Assembly (NCBI RefSeq): GCF_000285295.1
Contig: NZ_CADP01000002.1
Span: 22,759-86,758, forward strand
Direction: 5' to 3'
Origin: Komagataeibacter europaeus LMG 18890
GTDB taxonomy: Bacteria > Pseudomonadota > Alphaproteobacteria > Acetobacterales > Acetobacteraceae
Length of the DNA: 64,000 nt
Positions 15,957 through 25,754 of this stretch are shown here, in pieces. The position numbers were made by a program, and so were the translations under genes. Numbering within the stretch: the first letter of the stretch is position 1; the number at the start of each line of letters is the position of its first letter. The notes under the pieces are model-generated. The model was not told where the DNA came from. It did no database searches and saw only the letters and a list, made by a program, of their open reading frames with translations.

Positions 15957-16733
15957 ATGGAGGCCGAACGCGTGCCCGCGGCGGAAATCACCCGGCTGGA
16001 GGCGTGTCTGGGGTACCATTTCACCCGGCCCGACCTGCTGCTGCGCGCATTGACCCACCGTTCCGCAGCGCATGAGCGCAATGGCGGCCGCCGCACGCGC
16101 CAGAGCGTGGCAAGACGCGGGGCCGGGTCCAACGAACGGCTGGAATTCATTGGCGACCGGGTGCTTGGCCTGCTCATGGCCGAATGGCTGCTCGAACGCT
16201 TCCCCGATGAGCAGGAGGGCGCGCTTGGCCCCCGTCACGCGCATCTCGTCTCCCGCACGGTGCTGGCGCAGGTGGCCCACGTCATGGGGCTGCAGTCGGC
16301 GCTGGACGTGGCCGAGCACGAGGCCCGCGCCGGCGTGCGCCAGATGGCCAACGTGCTGGCCGATGCGGTCGAGGCCATACTGGGGGCCATGTACCTGGAT
16401 GGCGGGCTGGACCCCGCCCGCGCCTTCGTGCGGCGGATGTGGAATGAATCCATCGTGGCCCAGGCCCGTCCGCCCAAGGATCCCAAGACCGCATTGCAGG
16501 AATGGGTGCTGGGGCGCGGGCTGCCGCTGCCGCAGTACCGTGTGGTGTCCGCCGACGGGCCATCGCACGCGCCGCGTTTCGTCATTACGGTGGACGCGCA
16601 GGGCAAAACCGGGCAGGGGATCGCTGGCAGCAAGCGCGCGGCCGAAAGCGATGCCGCATCGGACCTGCTGCGCCAGCTGGGCGCGGGCGGACAGGCCGCT
16701 TCTTCCACCGACCGCAAGGGGCAGGGAAAATGA
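15957..16733 (+). CDS. rnc: Ribonuclease III
   Basis: A 258-residue double-stranded-RNA endonuclease acting in rRNA maturation and RNA turnover. The signature NERLEFIGDRVLG contains the metal-binding Glu and Asp, and the second catalytic cluster lies in MANVLADAVEAILGAMYLDGG. A double-stranded RNA-binding domain fills the C-terminal third (KTALQEWVLGRGLP to GSKRAAESDAASDLL). An Arg-rich insertion (GGRRTRQSVARRGAG) precedes the signature. Its stop overlaps the era start as ATGA. Confidence 0.95.
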   Translation: MEAERVPAAEITRLEACLGYHFTRPDLLLRALTHRSAAHERNGGRRTRQSVARRGAGSNERLEFIGDRVLGLLMAEWLLERFPDEQEGALGPRHAHLVSRTVLAQVAHVMGLQSALDVAEHEARAGVRQMANVLADAVEAILGAMYLDGGLDPARAFVRRMWNESIVAQARPPKDPKTALQEWVLGRGLPLPQYRVVSADGPSHAPRFVITVDAQGKTGQGIAGSKRAAESDAASDLLRQLGAGGQAASSTDRKGQGK

Positions 16734-17644
16734 CCGGGCAGGATCAGGACAATACGACACGCTGTGGCTTCGTGGCCATTGTGGGCGCGCCCAATGCGGG
16801 CAAGTCCACGCTGCTGAACCGCATGGCGGGCACCAAGCTTTCGATTGTCAGCCCCAAGGCGCAGACGACGCGCTTCCGGGTGCTGGGCATCCTCATGCGC
16901 GACCGGACCCAGATCCTGCTGGTGGACACGCCGGGTATCTTCCAGCCGCGCCGCAAGCTGGACCGCGCCATGGTCGCAGCCGCGTGGACGGGATCGGAAG
17001 ATGCCGACATCACGCTGCTGATCGTGGATGCGCGCGCGGGCATGACCGACGCGCTGCGCGCCATAGCGACCCGGCTTGCGGAACAGAAGCGCAGGCTGTG
17101 GCTGGTGCTGAACAAGACCGACCTTGTCCGGCGTGACGCGCTGCTGCCGCTGACGGCGGAACTGTCCGCCATCCTGCCGGTCGAGCATGTGTTCATGGTC
17201 AGCGCACGCTCGGGCGAGGGGGTGGACGACCTGCTGGACCGCCTGGCGGCCGACCTGCCGGCGGGACCATACCTGTATCCCGAAGACGACCTGACCGACC
17301 TGCCGGATCGCCTGCTGGCGGCCGAACTGGTGCGCGAACAGATCTTCCTGCAGACGCATGAGGAAGTCCCCTATGCCGCAACGGCCGAGACCGAGGGCTT
17401 TGCCGAACGGCCCGACGGGTCGGTGCGCATCGATGTCACGATCTATGTCGCGCGCGGGTCGCACAAGGCCATCCTGATTGGCGAACGCGGCAGCCGGATT
17501 CGCGCGATCGGCGAAAAGGCGCGCCATGAACTGACGCGGCTGCTGGGGCGCAAATGCCATCTTTTCCTGAATGTGAAGGAACGCGCGGGATGGGATGAGG
17601 AACGCGCCCGCCTGCGCGCGATCGGCCTGGATGATGCGTCCTGA
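16730..17644 (+). CDS. era: GTPase Era
   Basis: A 304-residue GTPase that binds 16S rRNA and helps mature the small ribosomal subunit. G-motifs in order: GAPNAGKST (P-loop), DTPG (G3), NKTD (G4), and SAR (G5). The C-terminal KH domain is recognised by KAILIGERGSRIRAIGEKARHEL. The start is the ATG that overlaps the rnc stop, with AGGGA just upstream; the longer open frame upstream lies inside rnc and is not coding. Coupling with rnc fits their joint role in rRNA processing. Confidence 0.96.
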   Translation: MTGQDQDNTTRCGFVAIVGAPNAGKSTLLNRMAGTKLSIVSPKAQTTRFRVLGILMRDRTQILLVDTPGIFQPRRKLDRAMVAAAWTGSEDADITLLIVDARAGMTDALRAIATRLAEQKRRLWLVLNKTDLVRRDALLPLTAELSAILPVEHVFMVSARSGEGVDDLLDRLAADLPAGPYLYPEDDLTDLPDRLLAAELVREQIFLQTHEEVPYAATAETEGFAERPDGSVRIDVTIYVARGSHKAILIGERGSRIRAIGEKARHELTRLLGRKCHLFLNVKERAGWDEERARLRAIGLDDAS

Positions 17645-17759
17645 ATCCTCAAAAGAGGGATCATCGGCTTGTGGGGGGGGGCATCCCTCTATATGACAGG
17701 GCATGGTCGGGCGGCCTGCCCGTCCCTAGCCCCGTCTGCCTGATCTGCGCCGAGGACCA

Positions 17760-18500
17760 ATGACCCAGTCCGACACATCCCCCGCACCATCATACAAGCG
17801 CGTCCTGCTGAAAGTATCAGGGGAAGCCCTGATGGGCAGCGGGTCATACGGGGTCGATCCCGCCACGGTTGACGCCATCGCGGCCGACGTGGCGGCCGTG
17901 GCCCGGACGGGGGTGGAGGTCTGCCTGGTTATCGGCGGCGGCAATATTTTCCGTGGCGTGGCCGCGGCGGCCCGCGGCATGGACCGTGCGCAGGGCGATT
18001 ACGCCGGCATGCTGGCGACCGTCATCAACGCGCTGCTCATGCAGAACTCGCTCGAACGCCATGGCGTGCCGACGCGGGTCATGACCGCCATTCACATGTC
18101 CTCCATTGCGGAACCCTATATCCGTCGCCGCGCCGTGCGGCATATGGAAAAGGGCCGCGTCGTGATCTTCGCGGCGGGGACCGGCAACCCGTTCTTCACC
18201 ACCGATACGGGGGCGGCGCTGCGTGCGGCGGAAATGGAATGCAACGCCCTGTTCAAGGGCACGCAGGTTGATGGCGTCTATTCCGCCGACCCGCGCAAGG
18301 TGCCCGATGCAAAGCGCTATGACACGCTGACCTATCGTGACGTGCTGGCCAATGACCTGAATGTCATGGATGCGGCGGCGATCAGCCTTGCGCGCGAAAA
18401 CCGGCTGCCTATCGTGGTATTCAATATTCATGGAAAGGACCCCTTCACCCGCGTCATGCGCGGCGAGGGACGTTTCACCACCATCGTGGCGGCTGACTGA
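17760..18500 (+). CDS. pyrH: UMP kinase
   Basis: A 246-residue bacterial UMP kinase of the amino-acid-kinase fold, making UDP from UMP. It shows [15 protein letters not shown] at the N-terminus, IGGGNIFRG as the phosphate loop, [17 protein letters not shown] for the UMP site, and [26 protein letters not shown] lies just before the ATG. The 115-base upstream region holds a long G tract and a TATATG that may be its -10. It starts the run frr-uppS-cdsA-dxr-rseP-bamA, the usual order in proteobacteria. Confidence 0.96.
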   Translation: MTQSDTSPAPSYKRVLLKVSGEALMGSGSYGVDPATVDAIAADVAAVARTGVEVCLVIGGGNIFRGVAAAARGMDRAQGDYAGMLATVINALLMQNSLERHGVPTRVMTAIHMSSIAEPYIRRRAVRHMEKGRVVIFAAGTGNPFFTTDTGAALRAAEMECNALFKGTQVDGVYSADPRKVPDAKRYDTLTYRDVLANDLNVMDAAAISLARENRLPIVVFNIHGKDPFTRVMRGEGRFTTIVAAD

Positions 18501-18575
18501 AACCGGGATATCCCTGTCGCCCGTTCGCGGGTGTAGTCATGCCCGGTGGATCAGGAATCAAAAAGGAGGGCCACA

Positions 18576-19142
18576 GTGTCTGTCGATCAGAAAACCTTGC
18601 TGGCGGATCTGACCCGCCGTATGGACGGCGCCATTGAAAGCCTGCGCCGTGACTTTGCGGGGCTGCGTTCGGGTCGCGCCAATCCGGCATTGCTGGAACC
18701 CGTGCGGGTGGAAGCCTATGGCGGCGAAGTGCCGCTGACGCAGGTTGGATCCATCGCCGTGCCGGAAGCGCGCATGCTGACGGTTCAGGTATGGGACCGT
18801 ACCCTGGTGGGTGCTGTGGAACGCGGCATCCGCGATGCGGGCCTGGGCCTGAACCCGGCGGCTGATGGCCAGACCGTGCGCGTGCCCATTCCCCAGTTGA
18901 CGGAAGAGCGCCGTAACGAACTGGCCCGCGCGGCCGGCAAGTATGCGGAAAATGGCAAGATCGCCGTGCGCGGCGTGCGTCGTGATGGCATGGACCAGAC
19001 CAAGAAACTGGAAAAGGCCAGCGAGATCAGCGAAGACGATGTCAAGACATGGTCGGACGCGATCCAGAAGCTGACCGACCAGTACGTCAAGCGCATTGAT
19101 GATCTGCTGGTTGAAAAAGAACGCGAGATCAAGCAGGTCTGA
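18576..19142 (+). CDS. frr: Ribosome recycling factor
   Basis: A 188-residue factor that, with EF-G, splits post-termination ribosomes. The sequence is typical from [29 protein letters not shown] through [14 protein letters not shown] to the C-terminal helix ending EREIKQV. The start is a GTG six bases after a perfect AAGGAGG (18563-18569); an upstream GTG at 18546 would add ten odd residues and is rejected. Length then matches the family (about 185). Confidence 0.96.
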   Translation: MSVDQKTLLADLTRRMDGAIESLRRDFAGLRSGRANPALLEPVRVEAYGGEVPLTQVGSIAVPEARMLTVQVWDRTLVGAVERGIRDAGLGLNPAADGQTVRVPIPQLTEERRNELARAAGKYAENGKIAVRGVRRDGMDQTKKLEKASEISEDDVKTWSDAIQKLTDQYVKRIDDLLVEKEREIKQV

Positions 19143-19207
19143 TTGATGCGTGAATGCCGTAACCCCTGTGCTCCATCGTGTGTGTGACTGAGGAGGGCGA
19201 TCAGGTC

Positions 19208-19945
19208 TTGTCCGGGTCAGATCATCCAGCCACAGCCCATACGTGCCTGCCGGAACATGTCGCCATCATCATGGACGGCAACGGCCGGTGGGCCAGCACG
19301 CGTGGCCTCCCGCTGCTGGCGGGGCACCGTGCGGGGGCGGAAGCCGTGCAGCGCACCGTTCGCGCCGCCACGGCACGGGGGGTGCGATGGCTGACGCTGT
19401 ATGCCTTCTCATCCGAAAACTGGCGGCGCGCACCGGGGGAGGTCGCGGACCTGACCAGCCTGCTGCGCTATTACCTGCGCCACAAGGTGGCCGAACTGTC
19501 GCGCGAAGGGGTGCGGCTGCGCATTATCGGCGATCTTGCACGTTTTCCCCGCGATATTCAGGAAGAAGCCCGTCGCGCCGAAGAGGTGACGCGTGGCAAC
19601 ACCCGGCTGGTGCTGGTGCTGGCGCTGTCCTATGGCGGGCGGGCGGATATCGTGCAGGCGGCGACCCGCATGGCGCAGGCTGTCGCGCGGGGTGAACTGC
19701 GGGCCGAGCAGATTGACGAAACCGTTTTCGCCAGCGCCCTGCTGACGGCCGGCATGCCGGATCCCGACCTGGTGGTGCGGACAAGCGGGGAATGCCGCCT
19801 GTCCAATTTTCTTTTATGGCAGTCGGCTTATGCCGAACTGGTTTTCCTTGATATTCCCTGGCCGGATTTTGACGCGACGCATTTTGACGCCGTGCTGGAT
19901 ATCTATTCACGGCGTGAAAGGCGATTCGGTGCAAGACCAGCCTGA
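19208..19945 (+). CDS. uppS: Isoprenyl transferase (undecaprenyl diphosphate synthase)
   Basis: A cis-prenyltransferase that builds the C55 lipid carrier for peptidoglycan and O-antigen. Motifs: HVAIIMDGNGRWA (catalytic Asp, phosphate site), TLYAFSSENWRR, and RTSGECRLSNFLLWQSAYAEL with the acidic DIPWPDF near the end. I place the start at TTG, 11 bases after AGGAGG (19191-19196), giving 245 residues, the usual family size; a GTG at 19178 is in frame but lies upstream of that ribosome site. The last bases overlap cdsA. Confidence 0.93.
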   Translation: MSGSDHPATAHTCLPEHVAIIMDGNGRWASTRGLPLLAGHRAGAEAVQRTVRAATARGVRWLTLYAFSSENWRRAPGEVADLTSLLRYYLRHKVAELSREGVRLRIIGDLARFPRDIQEEARRAEEVTRGNTRLVLVLALSYGGRADIVQAATRMAQAVARGELRAEQIDETVFASALLTAGMPDPDLVVRTSGECRLSNFLLWQSAYAELVFLDIPWPDFDATHFDAVLDIYSRRERRFGARPA

Positions 19946-20783
19946 AAACAGGAGCAGGGCAGCCCCCGCTGCCGCGGCAGGGAAATCAGGGAACTGGAAA
20001 GATCTGCGCGCGCGCGTCCTGTCCGCCGCCGTGCTGGTGCCGTGTGTCGCGCTGTGCGTGTGGTATGGCGGCCTGCTGTATGGCGCGCTGATCGTCGGGG
20101 CCATGGCGGGCATGGCCATGGAATGGGCGCGCATGTTCGGCTTCGGGCTGGAAACGCGGCGCGGCCAGTTGTGCATGGCGTGGGCGGCCTGCGTCGGGAT
20201 TGCGGCACTGGCGGGGCACTGGGGCGGGGCGCTGCTGGTCATGGCGGCGGCGATCGTGCTGGGTCCGGCCCTGTGGGCGGGGCAGGTGGCCATTGGCTGC
20301 GCCGGACTGTCGCTGCTGTGGCTGCGCTACATGAGTGAACCGGGAGCGGGCGTTGTCCTGTTTCTCGTCGCATGCGTGGCGCTGAGTGACACCGGGGCCT
20401 ACATGACCGGGCGGCTGTTTGGTGGCCCGAAGCTTGCGCCGCGTATTTCACCCGCCAAGACATGGTCCGGCTCCATCGGTGGCCTGGGCTGCGCCGTGCT
20501 GGGCGGCATGCTGATTGCGGCCCTGCTGCCCGGCGCGCTGCCGGGCGCGCTGTGGCGCGGGGCGGTATTCGGCGCCCTTGTCGCCATCGCGGCGCAGGCC
20601 GGGGATCTTGCGGAAAGCGCGCTCAAGCGTGCCCGTGGGGTCAAGGATTCCGGTACGATCCTGCCCGGGCACGGTGGGCTGCTGGACCGTTTTGATGGGC
20701 TGCTGGTCGCCGCCCCGATGGCGGCCCTGCTGTCACTGGGGGCGGCGGGTGGTGCCGCTTTCTGGTATGTGGGTCTGCGCTGA
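19929..20783 (+). CDS. cdsA: Phosphatidate cytidylyltransferase
   Basis: A 284-residue integral membrane enzyme that makes CDP-diacylglycerol from phosphatidate and CTP, the branch point of phospholipid synthesis. Many Ala/Gly/Leu-rich helices are followed by the full family signature SALKRARGVKDSG...LPGHGGLLDRFD near the C-terminus. The start is a GTG with AAGG about 8 bases upstream, overlapping uppS by 17 bases; the longer open frame upstream lies within uppS. Length equals that of typical CdsA. Confidence 0.92.
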   Translation: MQDQPENRSRAAPAAAAGKSGNWKDLRARVLSAAVLVPCVALCVWYGGLLYGALIVGAMAGMAMEWARMFGFGLETRRGQLCMAWAACVGIAALAGHWGGALLVMAAAIVLGPALWAGQVAIGCAGLSLLWLRYMSEPGAGVVLFLVACVALSDTGAYMTGRLFGGPKLAPRISPAKTWSGSIGGLGCAVLGGMLIAALLPGALPGALWRGAVFGALVAIAAQAGDLAESALKRARGVKDSGTILPGHGGLLDRFDGLLVAAPMAALLSLGAAGGAAFWYVGLR

Positions 20784-20827
20784 GCCGATGGCCGGGGCCA
20801 TGAACAGTTTTGGGGAATGACGTTACA

Positions 20828-21985
20828 ATGAAGACAGTTTCCGTTCTGGGCAGCACGGGCAGCATTGGCTGTTCCACGGTGGACCTGCTGCTGCAGGCGC
20901 CTGACCAGTTCCGCACCGGCGCGCTGGTGGGCGGGCGTAATGTCACGAAGCTGGCGGAACAGGCCCGGGCGCTGGGTGCGCAGCGCGCCGTGATCGCCGA
21001 TGAAAGCCTGCTGCCGGAACTGGAACGCCTGCTGGCCGACAGCGGCATCGAGACGGCCGGGGGCCGCGCCGCCGTGATCGAGGCGGCAAGCCTGCCGGTA
21101 GACTGGACCATGGCCGCCATCACCGGCGCCACGGGGCTGGAACCCACGCTGGCCGCCGTGCGCAATGGCCGGTCCGTAGCACTTGCCAACAAGGAAGCGC
21201 TGGTCTGCGCCGGTGATGTCATGCTCCGGGCCGTGGCGGATGCGGGGGCGACCCTGCTGCCGGTCGATTCCGAACATAACGCCGTATTCCAGTCCATGGC
21301 CGACAAGCAGGCCGATCAGGTCGAGCAGATCATCCTGACCGCTTCGGGCGGGCCGTTCCGCAGGGCAAGCCTTGAGGAAATGGAAAAGGCCCCGCTGGAG
21401 GCGGCGCTGAAGCACCCGACATGGACCATGGGGGCCAAGATCACCATCGATTCCGCCACCATGTTCAACAAGGGTCTGGAACTGATCGAGGCGGCGCGCC
21501 TGTTCAACGTGACCGAGGACAAGCTGGGCGTTGTCGTGCATCCGCAGTCCGTGGTGCATGGCATGGTGCAGTATACCGATGGTTCCATCGTGGCGCAGCT
21601 TGGCTCGGCCGACATGCGCATTCCCATTGCCCATACGCTGGCATGGCCTGCGCGCATGCCCACCAATTCGCCCCGTCTGGATCTGGCCGCACTGGCGCGC
21701 CTTGATTTCGAGGCCCCGGACGAGGTCCGCTTCCCCGCGCTGCGCCTGGCGCGCGAATCCCTGCGTGCGGGCGGGGCGATGCCCGCCATCCTGTCGGGGG
21801 CGAATGAAATCGCGGTCGAGGCGTTCCTGAAGCGCGAAATCGGCTTTCTTGATATTGCACGGATCGTCGAGGATGTGATGCAATCCATCGGGCCGCAGCG
21901 TGCGGATACGCTGGAAGAAGTGCTGCACTGGGATAATGAATCCCGCCGTGTCGCCCGCCAGCGTACGGTTGCCCGCGCGGCCTGA
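20828..21985 (+). CDS. dxr: 1-deoxy-D-xylulose 5-phosphate reductoisomerase
   Basis: A 385-residue enzyme of the MEP isoprenoid pathway, forming MEP from DXP with NADPH. The cofactor motif is SVLGSTGSIGCSTVDLL, followed by ALANKEALV and the metal/substrate segment LPVDSEHNAVFQ, then TASGGPFR and SATMFNKGLELIEA. The start is the ATG with GGGGAA about 8 bases before it. It supplies precursors for the neighbouring uppS and, in this group, for hopanoids and ubiquinone. Confidence 0.96.
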   Translation: MKTVSVLGSTGSIGCSTVDLLLQAPDQFRTGALVGGRNVTKLAEQARALGAQRAVIADESLLPELERLLADSGIETAGGRAAVIEAASLPVDWTMAAITGATGLEPTLAAVRNGRSVALANKEALVCAGDVMLRAVADAGATLLPVDSEHNAVFQSMADKQADQVEQIILTASGGPFRRASLEEMEKAPLEAALKHPTWTMGAKITIDSATMFNKGLELIEAARLFNVTEDKLGVVVHPQSVVHGMVQYTDGSIVAQLGSADMRIPIAHTLAWPARMPTNSPRLDLAALARLDFEAPDEVRFPALRLARESLRAGGAMPAILSGANEIAVEAFLKREIGFLDIARIVEDVMQSIGPQRADTLEEVLHWDNESRRVARQRTVARAA

Positions 21986-22033
21986 CATGATTCTGGATGG
22001 TCTTTCTGGCCATCGGGAGATAGCGTAGCATTC

Positions 22034-23140
22034 ATGCATGATCTGATCCGGACCATTCTGGCTTTCTCCCTTGTGCTGGGGGTGCTGGTTTTCATTCACG
22101 AACTTGGTCACTACCTTGCCGCGCGCTGGCGTGGCGTGCATGTCGAGGTTTTTTCGATCGGTTTTGGCCGTCCCCTCCTGCGCTGGCATGACAGCGTGGG
22201 CACGGAATGGCGGCTGTGCCCGGTGCCGCTGGGCGGATATGTCCGCCCGCATGGATTCGAGGGGCCGGAAGACGCGACCGAGGAACAGAAGGCCGCGTGG
22301 CAGCCCGGACGCACGTTCCATGACAAGCCGGTCCTGTCGCGGGCCATCGTGATCATGGCCGGGCCGGTATTCAACTTCCTGCTGGCCATCGTGCTGTTTA
22401 CCGGCCTGTTCGCCATGTCGGGGCAGCCGCATATCCTCAATCAGGTGGCCCAGGTCATGCCCGATGGGGCTGCCGCCAGCGCCGGGGTGGAAAAGGGCGA
22501 CGTAATCGTGCGCGTGGGTGACCACAGGGTGCGCGACGTGACCGACCTGCAGTCCTTTGTCAGCGGGCAGGCGGATGCCCAGACCACGCTGACGGTCCGC
22601 CGTAATGGTGCGGAACAGGTGCTGCCGGTCCATATCGGTGCGGTCGGGGACAAGGCCAACCGCCACGGCCAGATCGGCGTGTCCTTCGCCGCCGAGGTCG
22701 GCAAGCCGCAATCCCTGCCGCGGGCCTTTGTTTCCGCCATCAGGGAAACATGGAACGTATCGGTCCAGACGCTGGACGGGCTGTGGCAGATGATTACGGG
22801 ACAGCACAGCACCAAGGACCTTGGCGGTCCGCTGCGCATTGCCCAGATGTCGGGTCAGGTGGCGCAGTATGGCGTGCCCAGCCTGGTGTCGTTCATGGCG
22901 CTGCTGTCGATCAACCTCGGGCTGATCAACCTGTTCCCCGTGCCGATTCTTGATGGGGGACGGCTAGTGTTTTATATATTTGAGGCTATTCTGGGGCGGC
23001 CGGTGTCTCGTCGGGTGCAGGAAATCAGCTTTCAGGCTGGCTTTGCGCTGATTGCCGGATTATTTCTGTTTTCAACCTTTAACGATCTGTCACATTTCGG
23101 CCTGTTCCAATGGCTCGCGTCGCGCGCCGGACAGGGCTAA
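22034..23140 (+). CDS. rseP: Site-2 protease RseP
   Basis: A 368-residue intramembrane metalloprotease. The zinc motif HELGH is in the first membrane helix (VLVFIHELGHYLAARW); the second metal-binding segment is NLFPVPILDGGR in a later helix. A single PDZ domain lies between (about residues 125-200, GVEKGDVIVRVGDHRV). The family cleaves anti-sigma factors and remnant signal peptides. Its place before bamA is conserved. No anti-sigma gene is visible in the window. Confidence 0.94.
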   Translation: MHDLIRTILAFSLVLGVLVFIHELGHYLAARWRGVHVEVFSIGFGRPLLRWHDSVGTEWRLCPVPLGGYVRPHGFEGPEDATEEQKAAWQPGRTFHDKPVLSRAIVIMAGPVFNFLLAIVLFTGLFAMSGQPHILNQVAQVMPDGAAASAGVEKGDVIVRVGDHRVRDVTDLQSFVSGQADAQTTLTVRRNGAEQVLPVHIGAVGDKANRHGQIGVSFAAEVGKPQSLPRAFVSAIRETWNVSVQTLDGLWQMITGQHSTKDLGGPLRIAQMSGQVAQYGVPSLVSFMALLSINLGLINLFPVPILDGGRLVFYIFEAILGRPVSRRVQEISFQAGFALIAGLFLFSTFNDLSHFGLFQWLASRAGQG

Positions 23141-23290
23141 GGTGCAGCGGGTGACACAAGTGCTTGCACAGTGTGGCGTATATCGGATAGGTCCGCCACG
23201 AAGACTGATACATGACAGGAAGGGAGCCGGCCCTCCATCCGGTCTTAATGCATGGCTGATCCGCATGCCGAGTGGTGAGGAATAGCGATT

Positions 23291-25747
23291 TTGTCGAGTA
23301 AACGTTCAGCGCTGCTTGCGTCTGTCTGCGTTATGCCGCTGTTCTGGACGGTCGGTGCATATGCACAGGAAGAAGCAGCACAGAACACGCCATTCGGCGG
23401 GGATATGGCGCCAGTGGACGGCGTGCAGCAGGAACCCGAGGTGGAGGCGATCAAGGCCCCGCCGCTTGAAGACCCGATCGAAGCGGTGGACATCAAGGGC
23501 AACAGCCGCATCGAAACCAGCACCATCCTGTCATACATGGTTGTCCAGCCGGGCGACCGCTTCAATCAGGATCTGCTCGACCGTTCGCTCAAGACCCTGT
23601 ACGCCACCGGACTGTTTCATGACGTAACGCTCAAGCGCGTGGGCAACGTGCTTGAAGTGCATGTGGTCGAAAACCCGATCGTCAACCGTATCGTGTTCGA
23701 AGGCAATCATGCCGCCAAGGACGAGGACCTGACGAAAGTCATCTCGCTGCGTCCGCGCGCGGTCTATTCCCCGCAGGGCATTGCCGCCGACCGCACCAAG
23801 ATCCTGGGTGTCTATGCGGAAAAGGCGCGGTACGCGGCCACCGTCACACCGCAGATCATCCGCCTTGCACATAACCGCGTTGATGTGATCTTCCACATCA
23901 ACGAAGCGCAGAAGACGCTGATCAAGAAGGTCACGTTTGTAGGCAACCACGCATTCAGCAGCGCGGCCCTGGCGGGTGTCGTATCATCCAAGGAGACGGC
24001 ATGGTACCGTTTCTTTGCTTCCAGCGACCAGTACAATCCCGAACGCATCAAGTATGATGCTGAATTGCTGCATCGTTTTTACCTGAAAAACGGCTTTGTC
24101 GATTTCCAGATCAAGAACGCCACGGGCGAACTGTCGGCTGACCGCAAGAGCTTCTACATCACCTATACGATGGAAGAAGGTCCACGTTACCGCCTGAACA
24201 AGATGGATGTACGCTCGTCCCTGCGTCATGTCAGCGCTGAGTCGATGCGCAAGTACATCTCGCTGTTCCACGGGCAGTGGTATGATGGCAGCGCCATCCA
24301 GCACAACGCGACGGACATGCAGGAAATGCTGCAGGGCAAGGGCTATCCCTTCGCCATGGTCCATCCCGAAATTGCCCGCAACCCGGAAAAACGCACCGTC
24401 AACCTGCTGTTTGACATAAGCGAAGGCCCGCGGATGTATGTCGAGCGTATCGACATCAACGGCAACACCATTACCGAGGACAAGGTCATCCGGCGCCAGC
24501 TGCCCATGGCCGAAGGGGACCCGTACACCCCGCTGGACCGCAAGTATTCCAAGCTGATCCTGGAAGACCTGGGCTTCTTCAAGACGGTCTCGATCGATCA
24601 GACGCCCGGTTCCGCGCCGGACAAGGTCAATATCTCGGCCGACGTGGTGGAAAAGCCGACGGGTGAATTCTCGCTCGGTGGCGGTTACTCGACCGATGCC
24701 GGCGTGCTGGGCAATCTCGGGTTGAAGCAGCATAACCTGCTGGGCACCGGCATTGACGCAGGCTTCACGGGTACTGCCGCGTATTATGAAGACCAGGCCG
24801 ACATCTCGCTGACGGACCCGTATTTCCTCAACCGCAATCTTGTGGCGGGCATCGACCTGTTCGGTATCCAGAACCGCTACATGACGTACCAGAGCTATTC
24901 CGAAGCGCGTATCGGCATGACGCTGCGCATGGGGTATTCGTACAACAACCACCTGTCGCAATCGTGGAGCTATACGCTGACCGATCGTGACATTGGTGAT
25001 ACGTGGTCTGATTCGTCATATTACGTGCAGGACCAGAATGGCTGGTCGCTCCTGTCACAGCTCAGCACCACACTGACATACGATACACGCGACCGCAGGC
25101 AGCAGCCGCATAAAGGTTTCGTCATACGTGTGGGTGGCGATTTCGCCGGTATCGGCGGTAACGAGCGCTACCTGCGTGGCAAGGTGGATGCCGCCTACTA
25201 CATCCCGCTTGACAGCATCATGGGCAACCATGACTGGACGGTCAGCTTCCGTGCCGGTGCGGGTGACATCATGAACTGGGGCGGTGGTCGCAGCGACATC
25301 ATCGATAACTTCTACCTTGGTGGTAACTCGCTGCGCGGCTTCATGGATGGTGGTGTCGGCCCGCGAAGCTACGCCATCCCCGCGCGTGACGGCAACCCGA
25401 TGCATTCGCAGCAGGACTTCCTGGGTGGCCGGTTCATGTACACGGCATCCGCGCAGGTGGATTTCCCCATTCCGTTCGCATCGGCCATGGGGATCAAGGG
25501 ACGGTACTTCGTGGATATGGGCGGGCTGGACGGGCTGCGTGTCCGTCGGCGCTATACATCCATGAAGGATTGGCCGAAATATACCCCGGTGTATGATGAT
25601 ACGCTTACGCCCGTGGTCTCGACCGGCGTGGGTATCGCGTGGAAGAGTCCGTTCGGGCTTGTGAATATCGATCTGGGCGTTCCCCTGCACAAGGGAACGA
25701 ACGACAGGACCCAGTTGCTCCGCTTCGGCTTCGGCCAACAATTCTGA
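23291..25747 (+). CDS. bamA: Outer membrane protein assembly factor BamA
   Basis: An 818-residue Omp85 protein that inserts beta-barrel proteins into the outer membrane. A signal peptide ends at about A25 (GAYA/QEE). Five POTRA domains fill about residues 50-450; the first begins EAVDIKGNSRIETSTI. The C-terminal 16-strand barrel ends RFGFGQQF, with the terminal Phe typical of outer-membrane proteins, and holds the conserved GGNSLRGF, a lid-loop type motif. The start is a TTG about 10 bases after GAGG; no ATG gives a better frame. Followed by skp after 7 bases. Confidence 0.95.
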   Translation: MSSKRSALLASVCVMPLFWTVGAYAQEEAAQNTPFGGDMAPVDGVQQEPEVEAIKAPPLEDPIEAVDIKGNSRIETSTILSYMVVQPGDRFNQDLLDRSLKTLYATGLFHDVTLKRVGNVLEVHVVENPIVNRIVFEGNHAAKDEDLTKVISLRPRAVYSPQGIAADRTKILGVYAEKARYAATVTPQIIRLAHNRVDVIFHINEAQKTLIKKVTFVGNHAFSSAALAGVVSSKETAWYRFFASSDQYNPERIKYDAELLHRFYLKNGFVDFQIKNATGELSADRKSFYITYTMEEGPRYRLNKMDVRSSLRHVSAESMRKYISLFHGQWYDGSAIQHNATDMQEMLQGKGYPFAMVHPEIARNPEKRTVNLLFDISEGPRMYVERIDINGNTITEDKVIRRQLPMAEGDPYTPLDRKYSKLILEDLGFFKTVSIDQTPGSAPDKVNISADVVEKPTGEFSLGGGYSTDAGVLGNLGLKQHNLLGTGIDAGFTGTAAYYEDQADISLTDPYFLNRNLVAGIDLFGIQNRYMTYQSYSEARIGMTLRMGYSYNNHLSQSWSYTLTDRDIGDTWSDSSYYVQDQNGWSLLSQLSTTLTYDTRDRRQQPHKGFVIRVGGDFAGIGGNERYLRGKVDAAYYIPLDSIMGNHDWTVSFRAGAGDIMNWGGGRSDIIDNFYLGGNSLRGFMDGGVGPRSYAIPARDGNPMHSQQDFLGGRFMYTASAQVDFPIPFASAMGIKGRYFVDMGGLDGLRVRRRYTSMKDWPKYTPVYDDTLTPVVSTGVGIAWKSPFGLVNIDLGVPLHKGTNDRTQLLRFGFGQQF

Positions 25748-25754
25748 GGTGATA

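Noticed and set aside
20399-22807. 802-codon minus-strand frame opposite cdsA, dxr and rseP
   Set aside because: It covers three intact conserved genes and shows no motif; typical antisense frame of high-GC coding DNA.
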